Positions 17,003 to 26,192 of a stretch of DNA of 64,000 nt are shown here, piece by piece. The DNA is from Spirosoma linguale DSM 74 (GTDB taxonomy: Bacteria > Bacteroidota > Bacteroidia > Cytophagales > Spirosomataceae), in the NCBI GenBank assembly GCA_000024525.1, contig CP001769.1, forward strand, positions 7,721,001-7,785,000, given 5' to 3'. Position 1 is the first letter of the stretch, and the number at the start of each line of letters is the position of its first letter. The position numbers were made by a program, and so were the translations under genes. Under the pieces are notes generated by a model, which saw only the letters and a list, made by a program, of their open reading frames with translations, had not been told where the DNA came from and made no database searches.

Positions 17003-18298
17003 TTCCTGTTCTTCATTAACCGGCTCGTTCATAATGGTATGACCCATTTTGTCGCGTTTTGTTCGCAGGTAGCGCTCATTGTGCGGGTTGGACTTTATTT
17101 CGAGGGGTACAGTGTCGACAATCTCCAGCCCGTAGCCCATTAAGCCAGCCCGTTTTTTCGGGTTGTTTGAAATCAGCCGAAGCTTACGGATGCCAAGGTC
17201 ACGCAGAATCTGCGCCCCTACACCATAATCTCGGGCATCCATGGGTAAGCCTAAATCCAGGTTAGCTTCGACCGTATCGCGGCCCATTTCCTGAAGTTTA
17301 TAGGCTTTGAGCTTGTTGATCAGGCCAATGCCGCGCCCTTCCTGAAACATATACACCACCACGCCTTTGCCTTCTTTTTCGACGAGTTCCATAGCGGCAT
17401 GAAGCTGAGGCCCGCAGTCGCAGCGGCAGGAGCCGAAAATATCGCCCGTTACGCAGGATGAGTGAACACGCACCATAACCGGCTCGTTAGGCTCCCAGGT
17501 GCCTTTTACAAGGGCCAGGTGTGTATCGCCGGTGTTGCTTTGCTTATAGGCAATCAGGTCGAAGTGCCCCCATTGGGTGGGCATATCGACACCAATCTCG
17601 CGCCGGATGAGCGTTTCGGTCCGAAGCCGGTACGCAATTAAATCCTGAATACTGACCAGTCGCATACCAAAGCGGTCGGCCAGCACGCGCAACTCAGGCA
17701 GACGGGCCATGGTGCCGTCTTCGTTCAGTACTTCAATCAGTACGCCCACCGGCGACAGGCCCGCCAGTTTGGCTAAATCCACCGCAGCTTCGGTATGACC
17801 AGCCCGACGGATAACGCCACCTTCAACCGCCCGCAGGGGGAAAATATGGCCGGGTCGGCCCAGATCGTCGGGGGTGGTATTGGGGTCGACCAGCGCCTGA
17901 ATGGTTTTTGAGCGGTCGGATGCCGAGATGCCCGTTGTGCAGCCATTACCCAGCAAATCGACCGATACCGTAAAAGGGGTTGTATGAACCGAGGTATTGC
18001 TGGTTACCATCATGTCCAGGCCCAACTCGTCGCAACGTTCCTGCGTGAGGGGAGCGCACATAAGCCCACGGGCCTCGCGCACCATGAAATTGACCATTTC
18101 GGGCGTAATCATCTCGGCTGCGCAGATCATATCACCTTCGTTTTCCCGATCTTCATCGTCAACGACCAGTACAATCTTGCCCGCCTTTATGTCAGCAATG
18201 GCATCTTCGATCCGATCCAGCCGGATGGGGTTCGACTCGGCAGGATTTTCCTCGTTCGCAGAATTTATCTCAGAGTTGGTACTATTATTGCTCATCAT
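17000..18298 (-). CDS. ribBA: Bifunctional 3,4-dihydroxy-2-butanone-4-phosphate synthase / GTP cyclohydrolase II
   Basis: 432 residues (ATG 18298; the next codon is also ATG, and an ATG at 18322 is possible). RibB half about 30-235: acidic loop [38 protein letters not shown], and [16 protein letters not shown] followed by [16 protein letters not shown]. RibA half about 240-425: [20 protein letters not shown] with the three zinc-binding cysteines, [15 protein letters not shown], and the GTP-binding [12 protein letters not shown]. Supplies both precursors of riboflavin from ribulose-5-phosphate and GTP. Cytoplasmic. No FMN riboswitch was recognised upstream. Full length for the family. Confidence 0.95.
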   Translation of the reverse strand: MMSNNSTNSEINSANEENPAESNPIRLDRIEDAIADIKAGKIVLVVDDEDRENEGDMICAAEMITPEMVNFMVREARGLMCAPLTQERCDELGLDMMVTSNTSVHTTPFTVSVDLLGNGCTTGISASDRSKTIQALVDPNTTPDDLGRPGHIFPLRAVEGGVIRRAGHTEAAVDLAKLAGLSPVGVLIEVLNEDGTMARLPELRVLADRFGMRLVSIQDLIAYRLRTETLIRREIGVDMPTQWGHFDLIAYKQSNTGDTHLALVKGTWEPNEPVMVRVHSSCVTGDIFGSCRCDCGPQLHAAMELVEKEGKGVVVYMFQEGRGIGLINKLKAYKLQEMGRDTVEANLDLGLPMDARDYGVGAQILRDLGIRKLRLISNNPKKRAGLMGYGLEIVDTVPLEIKSNPHNERYLRTKRDKMGHTIMNEPVNEEQE

Positions 18299-18394
18299 TT
18301 TCGTTGATGCGTGTTGGCGCAAATATCTTTGGCAGGCAGTTCCCTGGTTCTGTTTAAGCTGAAAACTGATTTTAAGAAAGATACGTTTCGCCGG

Positions 18395-20479
18395 ATGCGA
18401 AAATGTCCGCTAAAGCCGTTTCAGAGAATAGAAACGACTAAATTTATACGAACGACAAAAAATATACTCTTCGTGCGAAGTTTACAACTGTGGCCAGCTG
18501 AAGTTAGAGAGAAGACCGGTAAAGTGATTGGTTGGCTGGTAGCTGTATTTCTTTTTGTCCTGTCAATTAATGCCTCATTTGCTCAGGACCCAAATAATAA
18601 TTACTGCGTAGACCCCAAAGGTGCTGAAAGTGGCGGATTTACTTTAGATAAAGTTCGAACATGCGTAGGCACACCTGTTGGAATTACAGGAGGGCTTCCG
18701 GCTGGTCTAGTTAATGTTGGGTATGTAAAAGAGTATAGTGGCAAGGGTATTCCAACCATTTTTGAATTGGGTCCGAGCTTTCTATACACTAAACCTGGCT
18801 CATACACTATTCTACAGGTGGGGTCTATCAATAAGAATCCCGCGGTAGCCTGTCAAACCATTACGGTCCTCCCGCTCGATCCTGTCAAATTCACCGCACA
18901 GTCTTGTCTGGGACGCCGGGCTACTATAACCGTCGATGCTTCCACGCTGGGTCAGTATGACTCCTATCTGATTCGGTGGGGCGATGGCACCTCTGAAGAA
19001 AGAAGCCGCACAGAAATGCAGGCGAATCCGGCACATACCTATAACATAGGTTCGCCTAATTCGCCGACGATTACGGTTGAGGGTGTTTATGATAGGCTCT
19101 GCAGCAGCCCCCAAACTCCTCAGCAAATTACGCTGCTGGCAACCGCTACCCAGCCAACAATCAATGCGTTAACAACCATTAGCGACAATTCTATCGAGCT
19201 TAAGTACCAGACCAGTGCAGGGGTATTAGTAGAGCTTTATCAAAAAGTGGGTGGGACTTATGTAGCCACGGGCCAGAAAGGTACCGGGGGCGGTACGTTT
19301 ACCGTTCAGACCGATGCCAAACAGGTCCAATGTTTTCAATTAGTGCCCCAGGACGCCTGCAACAGCCAAACTGCGAAATCGGATGAGGTGTGTAGTCTGG
19401 TGTTAACAGCTCAGGCGGCCAATAAGCAAAATAACCTGACATGGCAACCCTATACCGGTACTGCGCCCCGTTTTCGCTTTTATCGGCTCATCAGGAACGG
19501 CGCGCCCATCGGGCCTACAATAACGAGAGTAAGCCTAAACTCCTATAGCGATGCCGATAACATTCTTTGTGGTTCACAATATTGTTATAGTGTGCAGGCT
19601 ACGGTTGAGGGGAGTGCCCAAACCGTGATAACATCGGCGAAAACCTGTGTTACCGGCCTAAACGGCGACCCGCCGGGCGAGATAGGTAGTATGGTTGTAT
19701 CCATTGAAGATGGGCATCCCCGCCTGATTACCACGCCACCTGCGGGTATCGGACCAACCGATAGCTATACTATGGTTGTAAGCCGGGCATCTGGTGCTTC
19801 GGGAAGTTTCCAGCCTGTTGCCACCCTCGACCGAAAAAGCACCTATACCGACGAAAGTGCTAACCCATCGGCAGGTTCTTACTGCTATCAGGTAGTTTAT
19901 CAGACGAGCTGCGGGCTGCAAACGCCCCCGTCGAAGACCGTTTGTACCGTTTATCTGGAAGCAAAATCGGCTAATGGAATCGACTGGAACGCCGTTTCGC
20001 CTTTTGCCCCCGAAACCGTGGATAGCTATACGGTAGAAGTTATCGACTCCCTGAACGGGACAAGGCAGGAGATCCGAATGGGTGCCAACACGCATTACGA
20101 ACCAAACCCGAACGACCCGAATCTACAATCGCAGAAGTACCGGATCATCGCTCTTACGACGGGGGGCACTATTAGTTTTTCCAATTTTTATACGTTCCGA
20201 CGAGAAGCTAAAATTCTGGTGCCGGATGCGTTTACGCCCAACGCCGATGGATTGAACGACGAGTTTAAGGCCTTCGGTATCTATGTCGATAAGTTTCTGA
20301 TGACCGTCTACAACCGCTGGGGCGAAGTCGTATATAGCACAACGAGCAAAAGCGAAGGCTGGGATGGGAATAGCAACGGGCAGCAGGCACCCGCCGGTCA
20401 ATACATGTACCGCATTGAAGTCGTTGATCTGACCGGTTTGAAAACTGTTCGTACCGGAGCTGTGTTGTTGATACGGTAA
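18395..20479 (+). CDS. Secreted protein with gliding-motility/T9SS C-terminal domain
   Basis: 694 residues from ATG 18395. The export segment is [20 protein letters not shown] with cleavage near FAQD at about residue 65, preceded by an unusually long charged n-region, so the true start may be a later GTG or TTG. The mature protein has a PKD-like domain ([14 protein letters not shown] region), then several Ig/fibronectin-like modules each with paired Cys ([36 protein letters not shown]), and a C-terminal CHU_C/gliding-motility domain: [54 protein letters not shown]. In Bacteroidota this end is the type B signal for type IX secretion to the surface. Adhesin-like role is inference. Confidence 0.85.
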   Translation: MRKCPLKPFQRIETTKFIRTTKNILFVRSLQLWPAEVREKTGKVIGWLVAVFLFVLSINASFAQDPNNNYCVDPKGAESGGFTLDKVRTCVGTPVGITGGLPAGLVNVGYVKEYSGKGIPTIFELGPSFLYTKPGSYTILQVGSINKNPAVACQTITVLPLDPVKFTAQSCLGRRATITVDASTLGQYDSYLIRWGDGTSEERSRTEMQANPAHTYNIGSPNSPTITVEGVYDRLCSSPQTPQQITLLATATQPTINALTTISDNSIELKYQTSAGVLVELYQKVGGTYVATGQKGTGGGTFTVQTDAKQVQCFQLVPQDACNSQTAKSDEVCSLVLTAQAANKQNNLTWQPYTGTAPRFRFYRLIRNGAPIGPTITRVSLNSYSDADNILCGSQYCYSVQATVEGSAQTVITSAKTCVTGLNGDPPGEIGSMVVSIEDGHPRLITTPPAGIGPTDSYTMVVSRASGASGSFQPVATLDRKSTYTDESANPSAGSYCYQVVYQTSCGLQTPPSKTVCTVYLEAKSANGIDWNAVSPFAPETVDSYTVEVIDSLNGTRQEIRMGANTHYEPNPNDPNLQSQKYRIIALTTGGTISFSNFYTFRREAKILVPDAFTPNADGLNDEFKAFGIYVDKFLMTVYNRWGEVVYSTTSKSEGWDGNSNGQQAPAGQYMYRIEVVDLTGLKTVRTGAVLLIR

Positions 20480-20486
20480 TTAGTTG

Positions 20487-20515
20487 GTAAGTTGGCAAGT
20501 GGCTTACCAACTTAC
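20487..20515. repeat. 13-bp inverted repeat after the T9SS cargo gene
   Basis: GTAAGTTGGCAAG / CTTACCAACTTAC (20487-20499, 20503-20515), one mismatch, TGG loop, 8 bp past the stop. Made of the GTAAGTTGG motif that recurs in other spacers here. Confidence 0.6.
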
Positions 20516-20534
20516 TGACTAAAAAACTACAGCT

Positions 20535-20864
20535 ATGAATATGATGGATATGTTCGGGAAGATGAAAGAAGTTCAATCCCGAATGAAAGATGCGCAGGAG
20601 AACCTTAGTGCCGTAACCGAAACGGGAGATGCGGGTGCCGGTCTGGTTAAAGTAACCGTGAACGGGCTTAAAAACGTCCTGAAAATTGAAATCGACCCTG
20701 ATCTGATCAAGCCGGACGACCGCGAAATGCTTCAGGACCTTATTGTTGCCGCGACTAATAAAGCGATGAGTAACGTGGAGACAAAAGCCCGCGAACAGCT
20801 TCGTCAGGCAACGGAAGGACTGCTGCCAAACATACCCGGCCTGAACCTCGATGGGCTAATGTAG
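20535..20864 (+). CDS. YbaB/EbfC-family nucleoid-associated protein
   Basis: 109 residues. Typical small YbaB fold: N-terminal Met/Lys-rich helix MNMMDMFGKMKEVQSRMKDA, central strands GLVKVTVNGLKNVLKIEIDP, DREMLQDLIVAATNKAMSNV, and the C-terminal LPNIPGLNLDGLM. Family members dimerise and bind DNA; in many genomes they sit by recR/dnaX, which is not the case here. Several closely spaced ATG codons (20535, 20541, 20544) make the start uncertain by two or three residues. Cytoplasmic. Confidence 0.92.
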   Translation: MNMMDMFGKMKEVQSRMKDAQENLSAVTETGDAGAGLVKVTVNGLKNVLKIEIDPDLIKPDDREMLQDLIVAATNKAMSNVETKAREQLRQATEGLLPNIPGLNLDGLM

Positions 20865-20879
20865 GAAAGTGTTTGTAAG

Positions 20880-20975
20880 TTTACGGCTTATAGTTTACGG
20901 TTTTTAGTTTGCTCAGGAACAATCTGGTCTGATAGTGAACCAGAAACCGTAAACCGTAAATCATAAACCGTAAAC
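20880..20975. repeat. 25-bp inverted repeat ending just before a GTG start
   Basis: Arms 20880-20904 and 20951-20975, three mismatches; each arm holds GTTTACGG twice. The right arm ends 7 bp before the GTG at 20983, so folding would bury the ribosome-binding region of the GT2 gene. Confidence 0.75.
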
Positions 20976-20982
20976 GCGTACT

Positions 20983-22005
20983 GTGGATACCCTTGCCATT
21001 GTTATTCTTAACTACAACGGTCAGCCGTTTTTAGCTAAATTTCTTCCCACGGTTCTTGCCAATGCCGACGGCCATCCGGTTTATGTAGCGGATAGTGCAT
21101 CAACAGATTCCTCGGTGCCTTTCCTGAAGGCCAATTTTCCGGCCGTCCGCGTTATTGAGCTTCCCCGAAACGAAGGCTATGCGGGTGGATACAATCTGGC
21201 TCTTGAGCATATTCGCACGCATTTCGGCGGAGCTACCTACTACGTCCTGCCTAATTCCGACATCGAAGTAACGCCCGGCTGGCTGTCGCCGGTGCTGGAT
21301 TTGTTGAAAGCGAACCCTACTATTGCGGCCTGTCAGCCCAAGATCCGGTCGTACGCCCAACGTGATCTATTTGAACATGCGGGGGCCGCTGGTGGCTTCG
21401 TCGACTGGCTGGGGTATGTATTTTGCCGGGGGCGCATCTTCGCTACTTTCGAAACCGATCATGGGCAATACGACGACAATCGGCAGGTGTTCTGGGCAAC
21501 GGGTGCCTGCCTGTTCATGCGGGCCGACGTGTTTCATGAAACGGGTGGCTTCGACGGTTCATTTTTCGCGCACATGGAAGAGATCGACTGGTGCTGGCGG
21601 GTTCAGCGGCTGGGGTACGAAGTCTGGGCGTGCGGGCAGTCGACGGTTTACCATGTAGGTGGCGGTACGCTCCATAAATCCAATCCTCACAAAACGTTTT
21701 TGAATTACCGGAACAGCCTGTTCATGCTGTACAAGAACTGGCCCGCCGATGGCTGGCTATGGCCGAAGATCATGCTGCGACTGATTCTTGACGGAGCGTC
21801 GTCGATCCTGTTCCTGCAGGTTGGGCAATGGCGTGATGTCTGGGCTATTATACGGGCTCATTTTTCCTTTTATGGCCGGTTACCGCAGCTTCATGCTCAG
21901 CGCAAGCTGCTGAAAACACAACAGACGAAACAGGTAAAATTGTATCCCCACAGCCTTGTCTGGAAATACTTTGCCGAAGGGAAAAAGATGTTTGGAGAAA
22001 TGTAA
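20983..22005 (+). CDS. Family 2 glycosyltransferase (rhamnosyltransferase-like)
   Basis: 340 residues, GTG start at 20983. GT-A fold: N-terminal TLAIVILNYNGQPFLAKFLP, DxS-type site VADSASTDSS, LPRNEGYAGGYNLALE, the metal-binding YVLPNSDIEVTPGW, and the acceptor-side motif GACLFMRADVFHETGGFDGS followed by FAHMEEIDWCWRVQRLGYEV. This last ED-containing block is typical of GT2 enzymes that move rhamnose or similar onto LPS or capsule. C-terminal third is hydrophobic/basic and probably membrane-associated. Not in the main polysaccharide cluster; the 96-bp spacer ahead consists largely of an inverted repeat. Confidence 0.85.
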   Translation: MDTLAIVILNYNGQPFLAKFLPTVLANADGHPVYVADSASTDSSVPFLKANFPAVRVIELPRNEGYAGGYNLALEHIRTHFGGATYYVLPNSDIEVTPGWLSPVLDLLKANPTIAACQPKIRSYAQRDLFEHAGAAGGFVDWLGYVFCRGRIFATFETDHGQYDDNRQVFWATGACLFMRADVFHETGGFDGSFFAHMEEIDWCWRVQRLGYEVWACGQSTVYHVGGGTLHKSNPHKTFLNYRNSLFMLYKNWPADGWLWPKIMLRLILDGASSILFLQVGQWRDVWAIIRAHFSFYGRLPQLHAQRKLLKTQQTKQVKLYPHSLVWKYFAEGKKMFGEM

Positions 22006-22010
22006 AATGA

Positions 22011-22076
22011 TGTATGATATAGAATGTAGTTAGTCATATGCATGAAAACCATACATCATACGTCCTATATCATATA
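22011..22076. repeat. 18-bp inverted repeat between convergent genes
   Basis: Arms 22011-22028 and 22059-22076, three mismatches, between the stops of the GT2 gene (22005) and the PspC gene (22082). Probable bidirectional terminator. Confidence 0.55.
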
Positions 22077-22081
22077 TATTC

Positions 22082-22303
22082 TTACAGTTCCCAGATGGTT
22101 GGGTGGGCATGACGGCGCAGGTGCTTGTTCATTTCCATCCAGAAAGCCATAATCAGGTATAAAATAACGGGCGAGCCGAGCGTTAGAAAGGACGTGTATA
22201 TAAAATAGAGCCGAATACTACTGGCTGAGATATTCATTTTCTCACCCAGCCGGGAACAGACGCCAAACGCCTGACTTTCAACGAAGTATCTTATCTTGTG
22301 CAT
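22082..22303 (-). CDS. PspC-domain membrane protein
   Basis: 73 residues from ATG 22303, chosen because MHKIRYFVESQAFGVCSRLG matches the PspC opening and an upstream in-frame ATG at 22345 adds only polar residues. One clear membrane segment follows (IYTSFLTLGSPVILYLIMAF) and a basic tail MNKHLRRHAHP. PspC domains act in envelope-stress signalling in Gammaproteobacteria; in Bacteroidota they are usually orphan inner-membrane proteins of unknown role. Cys and Gly of FGVCSRLGE are family-conserved. Confidence 0.8.
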   Translation of the reverse strand: MHKIRYFVESQAFGVCSRLGEKMNISASSIRLYFIYTSFLTLGSPVILYLIMAFWMEMNKHLRRHAHPTIWEL

Positions 22304-22641
22304 GTCTTTAGTTCGCGAAGTGTATTGACTAAATAAGTATCTCAACTGATAAAAGCTAACGACCGACCCAGATAGATTGTTTGCCGTTTACACATAAATC
22401 CCATATAAACTTAGTGAAAATAGCTAAAAAAAGGACGCAATCTAGTTGAAGTCGCAACATTTTTCTTTTCTTTGTATTGCAACGACGTTCGTAGCCTCCA
22501 ACTGCCAGGTGCGTCGTTATGCTCAACAAATTTCGCTGATTTCCAACTATGTATCAACTCTGTTAGGTACGCTGCTGTCTGATTTGCGTTTTTGTTATTA
22601 ACTGACCCTTTAGTGTTTAATTGTTAAATTGTTTAAGTTTT
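22304..22641. other. Divergent spacer, 338 bp, with long cold-shock leader
   Basis: Lies between the PspC gene (minus) and the cold-shock gene (plus). It holds a probable promoter at 22446-22474, leaving about 160 nt of untranslated leader before the cold-shock ATG. Long leaders are usual for cold-shock mRNAs, where they fold differently at low temperature; no cold-box sequence was identified. Confidence 0.5.
22446..22474 (+). promoter_or_regulatory. Candidate promoter of the cold-shock gene
   Basis: TTG at 22446-22448 and TTTCTTTG at 22467-22474, 18 bp apart, resemble the Bacteroidota -33 TTG and -7 TAnnTTTG elements (one mismatch in the -7 box). Confidence 0.45.
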
Positions 22642-22848
22642 ATGCAAACAGGTGTAGTAAAATTCTTTAACGAAAGTAAGGGTTACGGATTCATTGTTGA
22701 AGACGATACCAACCGGGACATCTTCGTCCACATCACCGGTCTGAACGGGATTACCATTCGCGAAAAAGACCGGGTTCAGTTTGAAGTGGTTGATGGCAAG
22801 AAAGGACTCAACGCTGTAAAGGTGAAAAAGATCGACTCCGATTATTAA
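22642..22848 (+). CDS. Cold-shock domain protein
   Basis: 68 residues from ATG 22642. One OB-fold cold-shock domain with both nucleic-acid-binding motifs: RNP1-like ESKGYGFIVED and RNP2-like DIFVHITGL. Start MQTGVVKFFN is the usual opening; an in-frame TTG at 22621 is rejected. Acts as a cytoplasmic single-stranded RNA/DNA chaperone. It is followed by a strong terminator at 22878-22907, so monocistronic. Confidence 0.95.
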   Translation: MQTGVVKFFNESKGYGFIVEDDTNRDIFVHITGLNGITIREKDRVQFEVVDGKKGLNAVKVKKIDSDY

Positions 22849-22877
22849 GCCTTCAGTTCGTCTAGATATGAATGTGT

Positions 22878-22911
22878 AACCCCCGCCAGAATCATCCGGC
22901 GGGGGTTTTGG
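22878..22911 (+). terminator. Rho-independent terminator of the cold-shock gene
   Basis: AACCCCCGCC (22878-22887) pairs with GGCGGGGGTT (22898-22907), 10-nt loop, followed by T residues. It starts 29 bp after the stop. Confidence 0.9.
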
Positions 22912-22953
22912 TTTCTTAGGCGAAGCCGCTTACTGACTTACTGAAAAGACTTA

Positions 22954-24705
22954 CTAACCAATCCACCCCTTTACTTCATCCAGGGTGGGCATTTTGGCTT
23001 CCAGTTTCAACTTTTTACGAACGCCACCCAGATCGTTGAACAACTTGTTGGGATTGGCCCCCTTAAGTTGGTCGACGCTCATAAAGCCAAGCTTCTGAAC
23101 GGCGGGTATCCACTCGGCCGGAACACCGGCGGTAATGAACTCGCTTTCGTCCGACTGCTCCTGCTTCTTCTCGGGACGCATCTGCGGGAAGAATAGCACA
23201 TCCTGAATAGACGATTGGTTGGTCATAATCATCGAGAGCCGGTCAATACCCAGACCCACGCCCGCCGTTGGCGGCATCCCGTATTCGAGTGCCCGCAGGA
23301 AATCTTCGTCAAGCGCCATCGCTTCTTCGTCACCCCGTTCGGCCAGGCGCAACTGTTCCTCAAACCGCTCGCGCTGGTCGATGGGGTCGTTTAGCTCGGA
23401 GTAGGCGTTGGCAATTTCCTTGCCGTTACAAATGGCTTCGAACCGCTCAACCAAACCCGGCTTGCTCCGGTGCTTCTTGGTCAGGGGCGACATCTCAACG
23501 GGGTAGTCGGTAATGAATGTCGGCTGAATCAGATTGGGTTCACAGGCATCGCCAAACAGTTCATCGATGAGTTTCGACTTACCCATGGTGCTGTCTACCT
23601 TAATACCCCGCTGTTCGGCTACCTGCCGTAGTTCATCCTCTTCCATGGCCGATACATCCACGCCGGTATATTCCTGAATGGCCTCGAACATGGTCAGGCG
23701 TTTCCAGGGGCGTTTGAAGTCGATGACGTTTTCGCCAACGGTAACTTTCGTTGTTCCGGCTACATCCAGGGCTACTTTTTCCACCATCTCCTCGATGGTA
23801 TCCATCATCCACAGATAATCTTTGTAGGCAACATAGAACTCCACCTGCGTAAACTCGGGGTTATGGGTACGGTCCATTCCCTCGTTTCGGAAGTCCTTGG
23901 CAAACTCGAATACGCCGTCGTATCCGCCAACGATCAGGCGTTTGAGGTAAAGCTCATTGGCAATGCGCATATACAGCGTCATATCCAGTGAGTTGTGGTG
24001 CGTGCGAAACGGCCGGGCTGCAGCTCCGCCATGAATGGGCTGTAAAATGGGCGTCTCTACTTCCAGGTAGCCTTTTTCGCTCAGGAACTGCCGAATCGAG
24101 TTGACCAGTTTGGTACGCTTTATAAAAACATCGCGCACTTGTGGGTTCACAATCAGGTCTACATAACGTTGGCGATACCGCTGTTCGGGGTCGGTAAAGG
24201 CATCGTAGGTTTCTTTTTCACCTTTCTCATTCACTACCTCTTTCACCACTGGCAAAGGACGCAGGGCTTTGTTGAGGATTTTGAACTCTTTGACATATAC
24301 CGACAGTTCACCGGTTTTTGTGGTGAATACATGGCCCTTCACGCCAATAATGTCGCCAATATCCAGCAGTTTTTTAAAGACAGTGTTATAAAGCGTTTTG
24401 TCTTCGCCGGGGCAGAGGTCATCGCGCCGGAAATAAAACTGCATCCGGCCGGTGGAGTCCTGTATTTCGGCGAACGACGCGCTGCCACTGATGCGGAATA
24501 CCATCAGCCGACCCGCTAATTGAACATTTCCCCAACGCTCGTCGCTGGCGAGGTCTGTTTCGGGTTCAGTGCCCGTTAAGGCTGCCCGAATGTCGGCGAT
24601 GGTCGTGGTTACGTCAAACAACTCGGCGGGGTAGGGGTCAATGCCCATCCGCATTAATTCTTCGCGCTTTTGTCGGCGATTTATTTCCTGTTCACTCAGC
24701 AGCAT
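22954..24705 (-). CDS. lysS: Lysyl-tRNA synthetase, class II
   Basis: 583 residues from ATG 24705 (in-frame ATG at 24714 also possible). N-terminal OB-fold anticodon-binding domain about 55-165 ([20 protein letters not shown]). Class II core: motif 1 around [20 protein letters not shown] and [20 protein letters not shown], motif 2 [20 protein letters not shown], motif 3 [17 protein letters not shown]. After motif 3 comes a tail of about 75 residues ending [13 protein letters not shown] that contains a helix-hairpin-like segment ([20 protein letters not shown]); such tails occur in many Bacteroidota LysS. Charges tRNA-Lys in the cytoplasm. Flanked by its own promoter element at 24754-24761. 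Confidence 0.96.
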   Translation of the reverse strand: MLLSEQEINRRQKREELMRMGIDPYPAELFDVTTTIADIRAALTGTEPETDLASDERWGNVQLAGRLMVFRISGSASFAEIQDSTGRMQFYFRRDDLCPGEDKTLYNTVFKKLLDIGDIIGVKGHVFTTKTGELSVYVKEFKILNKALRPLPVVKEVVNEKGEKETYDAFTDPEQRYRQRYVDLIVNPQVRDVFIKRTKLVNSIRQFLSEKGYLEVETPILQPIHGGAAARPFRTHHNSLDMTLYMRIANELYLKRLIVGGYDGVFEFAKDFRNEGMDRTHNPEFTQVEFYVAYKDYLWMMDTIEEMVEKVALDVAGTTKVTVGENVIDFKRPWKRLTMFEAIQEYTGVDVSAMEEDELRQVAEQRGIKVDSTMGKSKLIDELFGDACEPNLIQPTFITDYPVEMSPLTKKHRSKPGLVERFEAICNGKEIANAYSELNDPIDQRERFEEQLRLAERGDEEAMALDEDFLRALEYGMPPTAGVGLGIDRLSMIMTNQSSIQDVLFFPQMRPEKKQEQSDESEFITAGVPAEWIPAVQKLGFMSVDQLKGANPNKLFNDLGGVRKKLKLEAKMPTLDEVKGWIG

Positions 24706-24753
24706 GATCGTCAATGGGTTAGTCGGCCAGAAAGCCGACCCGTTTTAAGGGCG

Positions 24754-24761
24754 CAAAAATA
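24754..24761 (-). promoter_or_regulatory. Candidate -7 box of lysS
   Basis: TATTTTTG on the minus strand fits TAnnTTTG exactly, about 50 bp before the lysS ATG. No good TTG at -33, so only moderate support. Confidence 0.4.
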
Positions 24762-24913
24762 GTGAAAAGGATTGGCGTTTACAGCGATATATGGAAAGAA
24801 GCCGCTGGTGGAGTGGGGGAACCGTTCTCATAAATTAGATGTCGAAGAGCCGGATTGTATTTATCATTGTGCTATCAAAATGATATTAGTTTATCGAACT
24901 AAAATTTACGGAA

Positions 24914-25768
24914 ATGCAGGAAAAACCGCTTACCTCTATCTCTGGTTATGTGTTGTTGCTTGTTGCTGTAGGCTGCCTTATTGCAGCCGCAGGTTTAGGA
25001 ATCGCCCTGAAGAGTGTGGTGATTCCCGTGCTGTTAGTCTTACTGGCTATTATCCTGTTCATGGGGATAACCGTAATCAATCCGAACGAAGCGGTGGTTT
25101 GTACGTTCTTCGGGGATTATGTCGGAACAATGAAACAGGGCGGTCTGCGGTGGGTTAACCCGCTGTACAGTAAGACTAAAATTAGCTTGCGGGCCCGGAA
25201 CCTGAACGGACAAACACTGAAGGTCAATGACAAAATGGGAAATCCCGTTGAAATTGCCGCTGTTGTTGTCTGGCAGGTGAAAGACACCGCCCGAGCGCTC
25301 TTCGATGTGGATAACTATGTGAATTTTGTGCAAGTTCAGTCTGAAGCAGCCGTACGGAAGTTGGCCAATTCGTACGCCTATGATCACATGGAAGACGAAA
25401 CCTCATCGGTAACGTTACGCGACAGCACCGGCCAGATCAACGTGTTTCTGGAGCAGGAGCTGAACGAACGGCTGGAGCGGGCTGGTGTCGACATTATCGA
25501 GGCCCGGGTTAGTCATCTGGCTTATTCTTCCGAAATTGCCGGAGCTATGTTACAACGTCAGCAGGCTTCAGCCATGATTGCTGCCCGCCGACTGATTGTT
25601 GAAGGGGCCGTGGGCATGGTCGAAATGGCCCTGGAACGTCTTGAAAAGAACGGGGTAGTTGCGCTGGATGAAGAGCGCAAAGCGGCCATGGTGAGTAACC
25701 TGCTGGTGGTACTCTGTGGCGAAAAATCAGTTAGCCCGGTTGTTAACGCCGGGACATTGTATAATTAA
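24914..25768 (+). CDS. SPFH-domain (stomatin/prohibitin family) membrane protein
   Basis: 284 residues. Two close membrane segments at the N-terminus (about 10-30 and 35-52: [40 protein letters not shown]), then the SPFH domain about 55-220: [81 protein letters not shown]-terminal coiled-coil-like stretch [20 protein letters not shown]. Family members form membrane microdomain oligomers. A small RHH-like protein is encoded 98 bp downstream on the same strand; the gap is filled by an inverted repeat. Function in this organism unknown. Confidence 0.88.
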   Translation: MQEKPLTSISGYVLLLVAVGCLIAAAGLGIALKSVVIPVLLVLLAIILFMGITVINPNEAVVCTFFGDYVGTMKQGGLRWVNPLYSKTKISLRARNLNGQTLKVNDKMGNPVEIAAVVVWQVKDTARALFDVDNYVNFVQVQSEAAVRKLANSYAYDHMEDETSSVTLRDSTGQINVFLEQELNERLERAGVDIIEARVSHLAYSSEIAGAMLQRQQASAMIAARRLIVEGAVGMVEMALERLEKNGVVALDEERKAAMVSNLLVVLCGEKSVSPVVNAGTLYN

Positions 25769-25770
25769 GT

Positions 25771-25852
25771 AGTCAGGAGGTAGGAGCGAGAAGTGAGGAG
25801 GGCTGACCGCACCGCCGGATGGCTCCTCTCTCCTCGCTTCTACCTCCTGACT
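25771..25852. repeat. 30-bp inverted repeat between co-directional genes
   Basis: Arms 25771-25800 and 25823-25852, three mismatches, purine-rich (GGAGGTAGGAGCGAG). The left arm starts 2 bp after the SPFH stop; the right arm ends 14 bp before the ATG of the small RHH-like gene, near its ribosome-binding region. Confidence 0.8.
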
Positions 25853-25866
25853 CCTCAAAAAAACAC

Positions 25867-26061
25867 ATGGCTGCCGAGAAAAAAGCATTTGTCTTACGCA
25901 TTCAACCCGAAACGTTGAAGGAACTGGAGCGGTGGGCACAGGAAGAATTCAGGAGTGTGAACGGGCAAATTGAATTTTTGCTTAACGACGCCCTGCGCAA
26001 GCGAAAAAAACGCAATACTAAAGTGGAGGAGGGAGGGGGCAGTATTAGGAGTGAGGAGTGA
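25867..26061 (+). CDS. Small Arc/ribbon-helix-helix-like DNA-binding protein
   Basis: 64 residues from ATG 25867. The N-terminal strand KAFVLRIQPETLKELERWAQ and helix FRSVNGQIEFLLNDALRKRK match the Arc-type ribbon-helix-helix pattern (FxLRxxPE... NGQIExLL). Known pairs of an SPFH gene with such a protein occur in Bacteroidota, which supports the call. The C-terminal KRNTKVEEGGGSIRSEE is encoded in part by the left arm of the inverted repeat at 26057-26192, so the tail has probably been changed by that repeat. Target sites unknown. Confidence 0.75.
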   Translation: MAAEKKAFVLRIQPETLKELERWAQEEFRSVNGQIEFLLNDALRKRKKRNTKVEEGGGSIRSEE

Positions 26062-26192
26062 GGAGGGCTGGCGCGGGTATTTACCCGTGCCTTTTATTCG
26101 GCAAGCCGCCCCGGCGTTCCGGTTCGCTTGCATCAGTGTATACTGACTTTATGAAAAGGCACGGGTAAATACCCGCGTCAGCCCTCCTCACT
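26057..26192. repeat. 39-bp inverted repeat covering the ends of two convergent genes
   Basis: Arms 26057-26095 and 26154-26192, one mismatch, 58-nt loop. Each arm also contains the self-pairing CGGGTATTTACCCG. The left arm includes the stop of the RHH-like gene (26059-26061); the right arm includes the stop and last codons of coaX (26178-26192). Confidence 0.88.

Noticed and set aside
18299..18394. FMN riboswitch ahead of ribBA
   Set aside because: The short space upstream lacks RFN-like conserved segments.
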